Positions 46,292-54,985 of a DNA stretch of 64,000 bases are shown one piece after another (positions within the stretch are counted from its first letter, which is position 1; each line of letters opens with the position of its first letter). Position numbers and translations under genes: made by a program. This DNA is from Agilicoccus flavus. Lineage in GTDB: Bacteria > Actinomycetota > Actinomycetes > Actinomycetales > Dermatophilaceae. The stretch spans positions 62,001 through 126,000 of the forward strand of contig NZ_JACYXE010000001.1 in the NCBI RefSeq assembly GCF_014857905.1. Reading direction: 5' to 3'. The notes beneath the pieces are model-generated. The model worked only from the letters and a program-made list of their open reading frames with translations. It was not told the DNA's origin and ran no database searches.

Positions 46292-48493
46292 TCAGGCGTC
46301 GGCGGACCGGGCGGACGGGACCGCGTCGGAGGCGCGCGGACCGTCGGCCGGGCCGTGCCCGCGCAGGTCGACGAGGAGGGCGGACGTGACGTCGGCGCTC
46401 ACCGAGCGGACCCCGGCGAGGTCGACGGCCGCGTACCGGTCGGTCACGGTCGGCTCGACGACCGAGAGCACGACCGACTCCTCGACCGCCGCGGCGGCCG
46501 TGGCCAGCTCGAGGCGCAGGGCCGGGTCGAGCGCCCCGCCCGAACGGCGCCCGGCGTCGGCGACCTCCACGGCGTACTTCTCGGAGCGCGCCGCGACGGC
46601 GTGGTCCTCGGTGGTGAGCATGACCGCGGTACGCGAGAGCAGCGCGAGGCCCCGGTCGAAGTCGCCGCCGCCGACCCCCGTGACGGCCCGGCGCAGCAGG
46701 GGCCGGTCGGGGCGCACCGCCTGGTCGCACAGGAGCGAGAGCTGCAGGCCGAGCAGGCGCTCCTCGGTCCGGCTGCTGTCGCCGGCGCGCCCGAGCGGCG
46801 GCACGACGTCGTCGCCCGCGGGGGCGCTGTGGCTCATCGTGTCGAGCATCTCGCGGCCCCCCTCCTCCGCGGTGTGCACGGTGTCGCGCAGCGGGACGAC
46901 CTTGATGAGCAGCGAGAAGAGCAGCGCGACGCCCGCGAGCGGCAGGGCGGCGACGAACACGTCGTGGAGTGCGTCGGCGAGGCCCTGGCGCACCGCGGTC
47001 GCGACCACCGGCGGCAGGGTCGCGAGGGCGGCCGGGTCGAGGACCGCGCCCGCGTCGATGCCGCCCGCGGGCATCCGCGCCCGGGCCGCCGCGGGCAGGT
47101 GCTCCGGGATGGCGGTCGCGAGCCGGCTCGTCATGATCGTGCCGAAGATCGCGATGCCGACCGTCGAGCCGACGTTGCGGAAGAACTGGGAGGCGGCGGT
47201 GGCGACCCCCAGGTCGCGGCGCGGCACGACGTTCTGCACGACGAGGGTGTACACCTGCATGCACATACCGAGGCCGATGCCGAAGACGATCATCGCGATG
47301 GTCAGGTCGGCCTGGCCGGCGGAGTAGTCGAGGCGCGTGAGCAGCCACACGCCCAGCCCCATGACCACGGGGCCGACGACGACGAGCGACTTGTAGTGCC
47401 CGGTCCGGGTGATGAACAGGCCGGAGAGGATGCTCAGGCCGATCATCGCCACGCTCATCGGCATGAGGATGAGGCCGGAGTTCGTCGCGTCGACGCCGAG
47501 CACGCCCTGCGCGTAGACGGGGATGTAGATGAGCGCACCGAACATGAGCATCGCGACGGCGAAGCTGGCGATGTTCGAGAACGTGACGATGGAGCTGCGG
47601 AACAGGCGCAGTGGGATGACCGGCTCCTCCGCCCGCGTCTCGGCCGCGACGAACGCGACGAGGAACAGGGTGCCGACGACGTACATCGAGATGATCTGCG
47701 CGGAGTCCCAGGCGTAGGTCGTGCCGCCCAGCGACGTCGCGAGGAGCAGCGACACGAGCGCGATCGTCAGGGTGATGATGCCGAGGACGTCGATCTTCGC
47801 CTTGCGCGGCGTGTGCTGCAGGTGCAGGAACCGGTAGATGACGAAGAACGCGCCGATGCCGATGGGCAGGCTGACGAAGAACAGCCAGCGCCACCCGAAG
47901 TGGTCGGTGATGAAGCCGCCGAGCAGCGGGCCCGCGATCGAGGTGAGGCCGAAGACGCCGCCCATGAGGCCCTGGTACTTGCCGCGCTGCCGCGGCGGGA
48001 TGATGTCGCCGATGATCGTCTGCGACAGCGGCATGAGCGTGCCCATGCCGAGGCCCTGCACGGCGCGGGCCACGACGAGGAACCAGAAGCCCTGCGCGAA
48101 GCCGGCGAGGACGGAGCCGAGCATGAACACGAGCAGCCCGGCGAGGTAGAACGGCCGGCGTCCGTACAGGTCCGAGAGCTTGCCGACGATCGGCACGGAC
48201 ACGGCCGAGACGAGCATCGCGGCCGTGGCGATCCAGGAGTAGTGCTCCATCCCGCCGAGCTCGGCGACGATCCGCGGCATGGCCGGCGAGACGATCGTCT
48301 GGCTCACCGACGCCACGAACATGCCGAGCATGAGGCCGATGAAGACGCGGCGACCGTCGCGGTCGAGGCCGACCGGGGCGGCGCTGTCCGCGCCGTCAGG
48401 GCCGGTGGGCGCCGTCGCGGCCGGGGCGGGCCGACGGCGCGCCGTGCGGGACGTGGGTGGAGCGGACGAGACGGTGTCGTCGGTGGCGGTCAT
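46292..48493 (-). CDS. MFS drug-efflux transporter, DHA2 (14-TM, EmrB/QacA) family
   Basis: A 733-residue membrane protein with about 14 helices. Family motifs: GKLSDLYGRRPFYLAG (motif A, after helix 2), the segment ARAVQGLGMGTLMPLSQTIIGD, and GPLLGGFITDHFGWRWLFFV (motif C/D2 region). A hydrophilic C-terminal extension of about 180 residues with no known domain makes it longer than QacA (514). It should export toxic compounds using the proton gradient. The TetR gene is divergent, with a palindromic operator between. ATG at 48493 has AAAGAGG upstream. Confidence 0.93.
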   Translation of the reverse strand: MTATDDTVSSAPPTSRTARRRPAPAATAPTGPDGADSAAPVGLDRDGRRVFIGLMLGMFVASVSQTIVSPAMPRIVAELGGMEHYSWIATAAMLVSAVSVPIVGKLSDLYGRRPFYLAGLLVFMLGSVLAGFAQGFWFLVVARAVQGLGMGTLMPLSQTIIGDIIPPRQRGKYQGLMGGVFGLTSIAGPLLGGFITDHFGWRWLFFVSLPIGIGAFFVIYRFLHLQHTPRKAKIDVLGIITLTIALVSLLLATSLGGTTYAWDSAQIISMYVVGTLFLVAFVAAETRAEEPVIPLRLFRSSIVTFSNIASFAVAMLMFGALIYIPVYAQGVLGVDATNSGLILMPMSVAMIGLSILSGLFITRTGHYKSLVVVGPVVMGLGVWLLTRLDYSAGQADLTIAMIVFGIGLGMCMQVYTLVVQNVVPRRDLGVATAASQFFRNVGSTVGIAIFGTIMTSRLATAIPEHLPAAARARMPAGGIDAGAVLDPAALATLPPVVATAVRQGLADALHDVFVAALPLAGVALLFSLLIKVVPLRDTVHTAEEGGREMLDTMSHSAPAGDDVVPPLGRAGDSSRTEERLLGLQLSLLCDQAVRPDRPLLRRAVTGVGGGDFDRGLALLSRTAVMLTTEDHAVAARSEKYAVEVADAGRRSGGALDPALRLELATAAAAVEESVVLSVVEPTVTDRYAAVDLAGVRSVSADVTSALLVDLRGHGPADGPRASDAVPSARSADA

Positions 48494-48582
48494 GTGGCCT
48501 CTTTCGGGTGGAGCAGTCGTCGAGCCGAGCGTCGGGCGGGGCGCACGCGACACCCCTGGCGCGTGCGGATCGACGACCAGCG

Positions 48583-48615
48583 TACGCCTTTTTGCAGTGC
48601 CTGCAAAGTTGCGTA
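48583..48615. promoter_or_regulatory. 33-bp palindromic operator between divergent MFS and TetR genes
   Basis: The arms TACGCCTTTTTGCAG (48583-48597) and CTGCAAAGTTGCGTA (48601-48615) are complementary at 12 of 15 positions around the centre TGC. The inner TTTGCAG/CTGCAAA and outer TACGC/GCGTA are perfect. It is centred 47 bases before the TetR start and 106 before the MFS start, as expected for the TetR operator. Confidence 0.75.
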
Positions 48616-48617
48616 GA

Positions 48618-48631
48618 CTGCATACGTGCAG
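48618..48631. promoter_or_regulatory. Second, smaller palindrome next to the TetR operator
   Basis: CTGCATACGTGCAG has perfect CTGCA/TGCAG arms, sharing CTGCA with the main operator, and lies two bases beyond it and 15 bases before the TetR start. It may be a second binding site. Confidence 0.4.
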
Positions 48632-48645
48632 AGGACGGAGAGCCG

Positions 48646-49290
48646 ATGAGCGACGCGAGCGCCCCCACCGGGGGGATCCTGACCGAGGAGCAGGACGCCG
48701 ACGCGTGCGGCCTGCGGGAACGGAAGAAGCGACGGACCCGTGGACTGCTGCACCGGGCGGCGCTCCAGCTCGTCGCCCAGGAGGGCCTCGCCGGCGTGAC
48801 CGTCGAGCGGATCGCGGCGGAGGCGGACGTCTCGCCCCGGACGTTCTTCAACTACTTCCCCACCAAGGAGGCGGCCGTCCTCGGGACGACGCCCGAGAGC
48901 GTCGACCGGATCATCGACCGACTCGCGACCCGGCCGGCCGACGAGCCGCCCCTGGCCTCCCTCCGGGCCGCGCTGCGCGAGACGCTCACCCCGCTGCTGT
49001 CCGACCCGGAGCTCCGCGCGACCCGCCGCGCGGTCCTCCAGCAGAACCCGTCGATGACCGACGCGCTCCTCGGCGCGACGGCCGGACTCGAACGCCGGTT
49101 GCGCGCCGCCGTCGCGGCGCGGATGGGCCGCGACGCCGACGACCCCGACGCCGTCCTGCTCGCGGGCACGGCGCTCGTGGCCGTGCGCGCCGTCCTCGTG
49201 GGCGGCGGACTCTCGGCGGACGAGGCCCACGAGCGGTTCGAGCACTGCTTCGACGTCCTCGCCGGGGGCCTGGGGGATCTCGGCCGCTAG
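48646..49290 (+). CDS. TetR-family transcriptional repressor of the adjacent efflux gene
   Basis: A 214-residue regulator. The HTH is at about residues 25-70 (LVAQEGLAGVTVERIAAEAD then VSPRTFFNYFPTKEAAV), and the rest is a helical ligand-binding domain. It is divergent from the DHA2 transporter gene. By family precedent it represses the transporter and itself until a substrate of the pump binds. ATG at 48646 follows GAGGACGGAGAG. Confidence 0.93.
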   Translation: MSDASAPTGGILTEEQDADACGLRERKKRRTRGLLHRAALQLVAQEGLAGVTVERIAAEADVSPRTFFNYFPTKEAAVLGTTPESVDRIIDRLATRPADEPPLASLRAALRETLTPLLSDPELRATRRAVLQQNPSMTDALLGATAGLERRLRAAVAARMGRDADDPDAVLLAGTALVAVRAVLVGGGLSADEAHERFEHCFDVLAGGLGDLGR

Positions 49291-49398
49291 CCGGGCGCGG
49301 GCCCGTCGCGGGCCGGCACGGCCCGTCGTTCCGGGCGGCGCGGGCCGGTCGTGAGCCGCGCACGGGCCCCCGTCGTTCCAGTCGGCGAGGCCGGTCGC

Positions 49399-50565
49399 TC
49401 AGCCGGCGTGCGCCCGTCGCTCGCCGCGCCGCCGGGCGCGATGTGCACCGCGCTTCCGGCCCCCGGCGATCAAGGCCGTCGCGGCGACCTGCGCGCCGAG
49501 GCACCCCCAGAGCACGAGCCGGCCGAGCGGCGGGGGCGCGAGGACCGCCGCCACCGACGCGGCGGCCTGGCCGAAGAGGATCACGGTGGAGGACGCGGCG
49601 AGCGGCTCGGCGCGGACGAAGCGTCGCAGCGCCCCCGCCGGACCCATCCGCAGGGCGCCGACGACCCAGGCCCCGCCGAGGCCGAGGGCCGCGACCAGGG
49701 CGATGGCGACGACGGCCGCCCACTCCGGCCAGCCGGGGCCGACGACGCGCAGGAGCGGATGAGGCGCGGTGTCGCCGGGCAGGTCGGTGCCGACGACGGC
49801 CCCCGGGACGAGCAGCCACAGCAGAGCGAGCGCGAGCAGGCACGCGTAGGCCGCGTACCGGACGAGCAGGACCAGGGCCGCGTGCACGGCCCGGACCGAC
49901 GCCGCCCGCCCCGGCTCCCGGGCGGCCGCCGCCGAGAAGCCCCCGATGGCCGCCGCCGCCCGACCGCGCAGCAGGTGCGCCCGGGCGAGGTCGTGGGCGA
50001 TCTCGGTCGAGTAGGGGTTGAGCCGGCGGGCCCGCTCGAGGGCGGCGAGCGCGGCGTCGACCTCGGCCGACGCCGGGTCGAGTCCCCCGTCGAGGTAGGT
50101 GCGGGCGAGGAGTTGGTGACACTCCCACCGCTGCGGGGCGAGCTCGACGGCCCGGCGCGCGGCGTCGCGGGCCCCGCGGCGGGTGCGCCGGTCCCCGAGG
50201 CGGGCCGTGCCGAGGACGAAGTGGGCGCCCCAGGACTCGGGGGCGAGCTCGACCGCCCGCGTCGCCGCCTCCTGCGCCCGGGCGGGTTGGTTGAGCCGCA
50301 GGTAGGCGAGGGCGGCGAGGCGCCGCGGTAGCTCGGCGTCACCGGCCACCTCACAGGCCCGGCGCGCGAGCGACAGGGCCGCGACCGCGTCGCCGTCCGG
50401 CCCGAGGTGGCAGAGCGCGGCGAGGGACAGGGCGCGGGTGTCGTCGGGGTCGGCGGCCAGGAGGGGACCGAGCGTCTCCAGTGCCTCGTCGGGTCGGCCG
50501 AGGTCGACGAGGAGGTCGGCGTGCGCGAGCGCGGAGCGCCGCTCGATCTCCTCCACCGCCACCAC
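49399..50565 (-). CDS. TPR-repeat membrane protein
   Basis: A 388-residue protein. The N-terminal half (about 1-210) is tetratricopeptide repeats (PDEALETLGPLLAADPDDTRALSLAALCHL; ARAQEAATRAVELAPESWGAHFVL). The C-terminal half has about four hydrophobic segments (around RYAAYACLLALALLWLLVPG) and a basic tail ending RRGERRAHAG. It probably presents protein-binding repeats on the inner side of the membrane. Starts at GTG 50565, or at GTG 50556, which lies nine bases after the GGGGGAGG ribosome site. Function unknown. Confidence 0.85.
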   Translation of the reverse strand: MVAVEEIERRSALAHADLLVDLGRPDEALETLGPLLAADPDDTRALSLAALCHLGPDGDAVAALSLARRACEVAGDAELPRRLAALAYLRLNQPARAQEAATRAVELAPESWGAHFVLGTARLGDRRTRRGARDAARRAVELAPQRWECHQLLARTYLDGGLDPASAEVDAALAALERARRLNPYSTEIAHDLARAHLLRGRAAAAIGGFSAAAAREPGRAASVRAVHAALVLLVRYAAYACLLALALLWLLVPGAVVGTDLPGDTAPHPLLRVVGPGWPEWAAVVAIALVAALGLGGAWVVGALRMGPAGALRRFVRAEPLAASSTVILFGQAAASVAAVLAPPPLGRLVLWGCLGAQVAATALIAGGRKRGAHRARRRGERRAHAG

Positions 50566-51358
50566 CCCTCCCCCGTGCGTCGGCGGACAATCTACGCCCG
50601 GCGAGCCCCGGCCACCACGCGATCGCGGCGGTCGGGGTCGAACGGCGCACCCCTGGACGCCCGGCCCGCGTGGACGGCGACGTATGCACCGGCCAGGTTG
50701 CCCGCGGGTACGCCTGTCGCGAGGCGTTCACCACGGAGGATGCACAGCCCCGCCCCTCCACGGTTTCCGGACCCATGCGCATTCCAGGATCTCCCCCGAC
50801 TTCGACACACCACGCAATAGCTCTCCTACGACGTGATGCCGGGAAATTCGTGCCGCAGGACAATCATCGACGTACGTGGGACGTGATCGTCGACGCAGTC
50901 ATCGTCCGGTCGGCGATCCGAGGAGGATGGAACCATCCCCCGCCCTCAAGGGTCCTTCAATGTCCGAGGGGGCGTTTCGTGCCGCGAGTTCCCGATGAAG
51001 GTGCAGCTGGGAGTGGTGCGGATGTGCGCCGACATCAGCCGGGCATTCGTCGACCGGTCGGCGGCCATGACCGTGGTCGGGCCGCTCGGTGGCGTCCGAC
51101 CGAGCTCGGCCACGCGGGGCCGGCCGGTCGATCGCCGGCACGACAGAACGGTACTGAGCAGGAGAAGAAGGTCAAGATGTGCTCCCACCCGTGCGCGACG
51201 GGGGCGGGTCTGGCCGCGGGACGGCGGGTCTTGGGGTCCGGCATCCCTGGCGCGGGGCCTCGGGCCACCGGGCCGCGGGCGTCGACGAGCGATCCACGCG
51301 TAGCGAATGACTCGTCCCACCGTGCGCCGGGTAGGCGGCATCGCGGGGCGAAGAGACC
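50566..51358. other. Gene-poor gap of about 790 bases
   Basis: No reading frame here has a believable start, composition or family. Base composition drops in places. It may be a worn remnant of earlier genes or a breakpoint beside the frame-disrupted HNH gene. No tRNA, transposase or clear terminal repeat is present. Confidence 0.5.
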
Positions 51359-51551
51359 ATGACTCCCACGATCGAGACGCCTTTCCTCATCGCCGAGCAC
51401 GTTCCACATGTCACCGACTCCCTCGTCCCCGCCGGGGCACCGTGGGAGTCGGCTTTGGTCGCGGACCACTACGAGCTTCTGGGCATCGACGTCGAGCGGC
51501 TGCGCGACCTCCTCGGCCTCGAGGAGCAGGAGCGTCCGGCGCCGGGCCGAG
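51359..51551 (+). other. Coding-like segment in a different frame ahead of the HNH gene (possible displaced N-terminus)
   Basis: From ATG 51359 (ribosome site GAAGAGA) a frame encodes a natural-looking start (MTPTIETPFLIAEHVPHVTD, then LLGIDVERLRDLLGLEEQE) with normal high-GC codons. It degrades into Arg/Gly-rich translation after about residue 62. The HNH frame, offset by one base, looks nonsensical over the same DNA and becomes protein-like right where this one fails. Confidence 0.5.
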
Positions 51552-51557
51552 CCGCCG

Positions 51558-53450
51558 ATGGACGCGGCGGCCCCCGCGCAACCGGAGCGCGGCGGGTCGG
51601 GTGCGCCCACCGCACCCACCGCACCCCAGGCGTGCGAGGCGCCCGCGGAGTCCGCCTCTCGCGACGACACGCCTCGAGACACCGGGTGCGAGCACGCGCC
51701 CGGGCACGAGAAAGGCGTCGCCGGCCTGTTCGAAGAGCTGCGGGAGCTGGAGGCGGAATCGGCGCGGATCGAGCTGCGCCGCGCGGAGGTCCTGGGCCGA
51801 CTCATCGCGGCGCAGACCGCGACGGACCTCGCGGGCGAGCCCGAGGCGGGGCCGGCACGGCGGCGGGAGGTCGCGGCGCAGGCGCGGTCCGCGGTCGTGG
51901 ATTCCGCGGTCGCGTCGTGCGGGGGTCGGCGGGGGCCCTGGCTGGGCCGCGCCGGCCTCGCCCAAGCGGCACCGACGGTGGCCGAGCCGCTGACCGCGGC
52001 CGTGACAGCCGGGGAGCTGACCTTCGAGCAGGCGTGCACCGTCGTCGAGGAAGTGGACGCCCTGGAGGTGCCGGCCGAGGTGCGGGCGGCCATCGCTGCC
52101 GCGGTCGCCGCGTACGCGGCCCGTCGCCGGAGTCGGACCGGCGCCCCGGCGGGGCAGCGGGAGTTCCGCGCCTGCCTGCGTCGACAGACGATCAGGCACG
52201 CGAGCAGCCGCACCCGCCGCTCCGCCGCCGCGGCCCGGCGGGCCGTGTGGATCCGCACCGAGCACGACGGCGCTGCCTCCCTCGGCATCCGCGGCGGCGA
52301 CGCCCGCTGCGCCGGCGCCTACCGCCGCATCGACGCCATCGCCCGCGCCCTGCGCGGCGGCGGCGACCGGCGCACCCTCGACCAACTGCGCTCCGACATC
52401 GCCCTCGACCTGCTCCTGTTCGGTCGCCCCGCCCCCGGCGCCCCCACCAGCACCGACCACCCCGACCACCCGGCCGCCGGCTGGCCGGTCGCCGTCGTCG
52501 ACGTCGTCATCTCCGCCGCCGCCCTGCTCGGCGCGAACGACGAACCCGGCCTCGTCGAAGGCATCCCCGTCGCCGCCGAGACCATCCGCGCCCTCGCCCA
52601 CGGCCGCGACTCCCGCTGGCGGCGCATCGTCACCGACCCCGCCACCGGCTACGCGATGAACGCGGTCGTCAACACCTACCGGGCCCCGGCCGACATGGCC
52701 CGCGTCGTCCGCGCCCGCGACGGCCGCTGCCGCGCCCCCGGCTGCGACCGACCCGCCCACGACACCGACCTCGACCACGTGAACGAACGCCGACACGGCG
52801 GACCCACCTGCGCGAACAACCTCCAAAGCCTCTGCCGACGGCACCACTCCAAGAAGACCCGCCACCACTGGGCCGCCACCCTCGCCCCCGACGGCACCGT
52901 CGCATGGCACCTCCCCGACGGCCACACCTACACGACGTTCCCGTACAACTACACCGACATCGGCGTCGACACCCCCGTCGAGCCCTCGACCCCCGAACCG
53001 GGCCAGGACGGCGGATCAGGACCGCGGCCCGGCCAGGCCGGAGCCACCCACCCCGGTGACGGAGGACACCACCGCCGACCGCGACCTCCTCGACACCTGG
53101 TTCCGAGGTCGCGAGGAGCACCTCCGCGAGCAGATCACCGACCTGCGCGCCGCGCTCGCCGCAGAACGCGCGGCCCACACCGCCGCCCGCGAGGCCCTCG
53201 ACGGCCACCGCGTCGCCGGCCCTCCGTTCTGAACGGCGACCCGCGAGCCGCCCATCGCCACCGTCCGCCCACGAACCCGGCGACGCCGCCGCCACTGGTT
53301 CTCGAGCCGACCACGACCGCGCCGGCACGGAGGACCAGTCTCTGCCGAGCCGTCCGGGGCGGCCTCCGTTCGGCGCGGCCGATGCTGTCACCTCGACTCG
53401 GCTCGTCCCCCGGCCGACGCTCCCGGGAGGCGCCCAGGCCCCGCAACTAG
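51558..53450 (+). CDS. DUF222 / HNH endonuclease family protein (frame possibly disrupted at both ends)
   Basis: A protein of the DUF222-HNH family very common in actinobacteria. The central part contains AVTAGELTFEQACTVVEEVD and the later RRIVTDPATGYAMNAV. The HNH nuclease motif follows as CRAPGCDRPAHDTDLDHVNE and CANNLQSLCRRHHSKKTRHH, with metal-binding Cys and the catalytic His. The frame reads on to 53450, but after about 53040 the translation turns into Arg/Pro-rich sequence unlike a real tail, while another frame there looks natural. The start is also doubtful (ATG 51558 has no ribosome site). Such genes are thought to be mobile or phage-related nucleases of unknown role. Confidence 0.75.
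   Translation: MDAAAPAQPERGGSGAPTAPTAPQACEAPAESASRDDTPRDTGCEHAPGHEKGVAGLFEELRELEAESARIELRRAEVLGRLIAAQTATDLAGEPEAGPARRREVAAQARSAVVDSAVASCGGRRGPWLGRAGLAQAAPTVAEPLTAAVTAGELTFEQACTVVEEVDALEVPAEVRAAIAAAVAAYAARRRSRTGAPAGQREFRACLRRQTIRHASSRTRRSAAAARRAVWIRTEHDGAASLGIRGGDARCAGAYRRIDAIARALRGGGDRRTLDQLRSDIALDLLLFGRPAPGAPTSTDHPDHPAAGWPVAVVDVVISAAALLGANDEPGLVEGIPVAAETIRALAHGRDSRWRRIVTDPATGYAMNAVVNTYRAPADMARVVRARDGRCRAPGCDRPAHDTDLDHVNERRHGGPTCANNLQSLCRRHHSKKTRHHWAATLAPDGTVAWHLPDGHTYTTFPYNYTDIGVDTPVEPSTPEPGQDGGSGPRPGQAGATHPGDGGHHRRPRPPRHLVPRSRGAPPRADHRPARRARRRTRGPHRRPRGPRRPPRRRPSVLNGDPRAAHRHRPPTNPATPPPLVLEPTTTAPARRTSLCRAVRGGLRSARPMLSPRLGSSPGRRSREAPRPRN
53056..53232 (+). CDS. 58-residue helical peptide: separate small gene or displaced C-terminus of the HNH protein
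   Basis: From GTG 53056 a third frame encodes a coherent helical, coiled-coil-like sequence (DLLDTWFRGREEHLREQITD, then LRAALAAERAAHTAAREALD) ending in VAGPPF and TGA at 53232. It overlaps the HNH frame, whose own translation is poor here. A one-base frame change near 53040 would give the HNH protein this tail. Confidence 0.5.
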   Translation: MTEDTTADRDLLDTWFRGREEHLREQITDLRAALAAERAAHTAAREALDGHRVAGPPF

Positions 53451-53459
53451 GGTGGCGGG

Positions 53460-54947
53460 ATGCTCGTGCCGCTCCCCGTCCGACTCCCGCCCCGGCCAGG
53501 CCGGGGACGCGCCGCCGGCGCAGTCGGTGCCGTCCTGACCGTCGTGCTGCTCGTGCCGGCCTGCGCGGCCGACCCCGCGCCCCCGGCCGCCGGCCCCACG
53601 GGCGCCTCGAGCTCGCCCGCCGCCCCCGGCGCGACCCCCGGTACCCCGCCCGCCTCCGGGCCGGCGTCCGCCGCGCCCTCGGCGACCCCGACGGCGACCG
53701 CGACCTTCCCCGCGTCCGTCATCGGCCGGCGGATGCGGTGGTTCGTCGGGCAGATGAGCACCGACCCCGTGGCCGGCGACCTCGCGACGTACTTCGATTC
53801 GACCTTCACCCAGCAGGTCCCCCCGACCCAGCTCCTCGTCATGCTCGGGCAGCTGCGCACCCAGGGGCCGTGGACGGTCGAGAACGTGACGAGCGACGGC
53901 GACTCCGGCGTGGCCACGCTCGTCTCCGCGCGCGGCGGCCGCTTCACGCTCTCGATGACGGTGACCAAGGCCGGCCTCATCGACGGGGCCCTGCTGCGCA
54001 CCGTCGCCGCGGGCTCCGCGGCGACGTCGTGGTCCGGCGTCGACGCCCGCCTGAAGCAGGCCGCTCCGGACGCCTCGGTCCTCGCCGTCACCCTCGACGC
54101 GGCGGGCCGGCCGACCGTCGTGCACCGGTCCGGCTCGCAGGAGGCCCAACCCGTCGCCTCGATCTTCAAGCTGTACGTCCTCGCCGCGGTGGCCGAGCAG
54201 GTCGCCGCGGGCTCCCTCGCCTGGGACCGGCAGCTCACGCTGACCGCCGCCGACGTCTCCCTCCCGAGCGGCGACCTGCGCAACAGCCCTCCGGGGACGA
54301 AGATCACGGTCCGCGACGCCGCGCAGAAGATGATCGCGGCCTCCGACAACACGGCCGCCGACCTGCTCCTGCGCACCGTCGGCGAGCCGGCGGTCCTCGC
54401 GGCCGCGACGCGCGCCGGCAACGACCACCCCGAGGGCATCACGCCGTTCCTGTCGACCCGGCAGATGTTCTGGCTCGCGTGGGACGGCTCCGACGCGGCG
54501 AAGGCGGCCCGCGCCGGCTGGAAGGACGCCGACGCCGCGCAGCGACGGCGCCTGCTGTCGGCCGTGTCGATCACCGGGCCCGGCCCCGCGTCACAGGACG
54601 ACGCCGCGCACTGGTCCGAGGGGATCGAGTGGTTCGCGACGCCCGACGACGTCGTCGAGGCCCACGTGCGGCTCCAGCGGCTCGCCGCCGCCCCGGCCGG
54701 CGCGCCCCTGCGCGAAATCCTCTCGAAGAACGGCGGGGTCGAGGTCCCTGGCTGGTCCTACCAGGCCTTCAAGGGCGGGAGTGACACCGGCGTGCTCGGC
54801 ATGTCGTTCTACGGCGAGGTCGGCCGCGGGGCGAACGCGCGCCGCCAGGCCCTGGTCGTCCTGGGGCGCGGCACGTCCGCCCTCGACGAGGCGACCTTCG
54901 TCGCGGCCACGACGGACGCTGCAAAGCTGCTCTCCGCGGCCGAGTAG
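53460..54947 (+). CDS. Secreted serine beta-lactamase-fold lipoprotein with ORF12-like N-terminal domain
   Basis: A 495-residue exported protein. The signal ends LLVPACAADP (possible lipobox), followed by a Ser/Pro/Ala linker of about 50 residues. Residues about 88-195 are an NTF2-like domain (RRMRWFVGQMSTDPVAGDLA) as in clavulanate-cluster ORF12. The class A beta-lactamase/PBP domain has the nucleophile motif SIFK (S234-K237), SDN (S295-N297) and a KGG triad (K438-G440), so it is likely catalytic. It may be a beta-lactamase, a peptidase or an esterase; the N-terminal domain argues against a plain beta-lactamase. ATG at 53460. Confidence 0.88.
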   Translation: MLVPLPVRLPPRPGRGRAAGAVGAVLTVVLLVPACAADPAPPAAGPTGASSSPAAPGATPGTPPASGPASAAPSATPTATATFPASVIGRRMRWFVGQMSTDPVAGDLATYFDSTFTQQVPPTQLLVMLGQLRTQGPWTVENVTSDGDSGVATLVSARGGRFTLSMTVTKAGLIDGALLRTVAAGSAATSWSGVDARLKQAAPDASVLAVTLDAAGRPTVVHRSGSQEAQPVASIFKLYVLAAVAEQVAAGSLAWDRQLTLTAADVSLPSGDLRNSPPGTKITVRDAAQKMIAASDNTAADLLLRTVGEPAVLAAATRAGNDHPEGITPFLSTRQMFWLAWDGSDAAKAARAGWKDADAAQRRRLLSAVSITGPGPASQDDAAHWSEGIEWFATPDDVVEAHVRLQRLAAAPAGAPLREILSKNGGVEVPGWSYQAFKGGSDTGVLGMSFYGEVGRGANARRQALVVLGRGTSALDEATFVAATTDAAKLLSAAE

Positions 54948-54985
54948 GCAGGCCGGGGTTCAGTCGCCGACGAACGCGGGCCGGC

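Noticed and set aside
50946-51341. A 131-residue minus-strand frame in the gene-poor gap.
   Set aside because: Arg/Pro/Thr-rich, no ribosome site, no recognisable fold or family.
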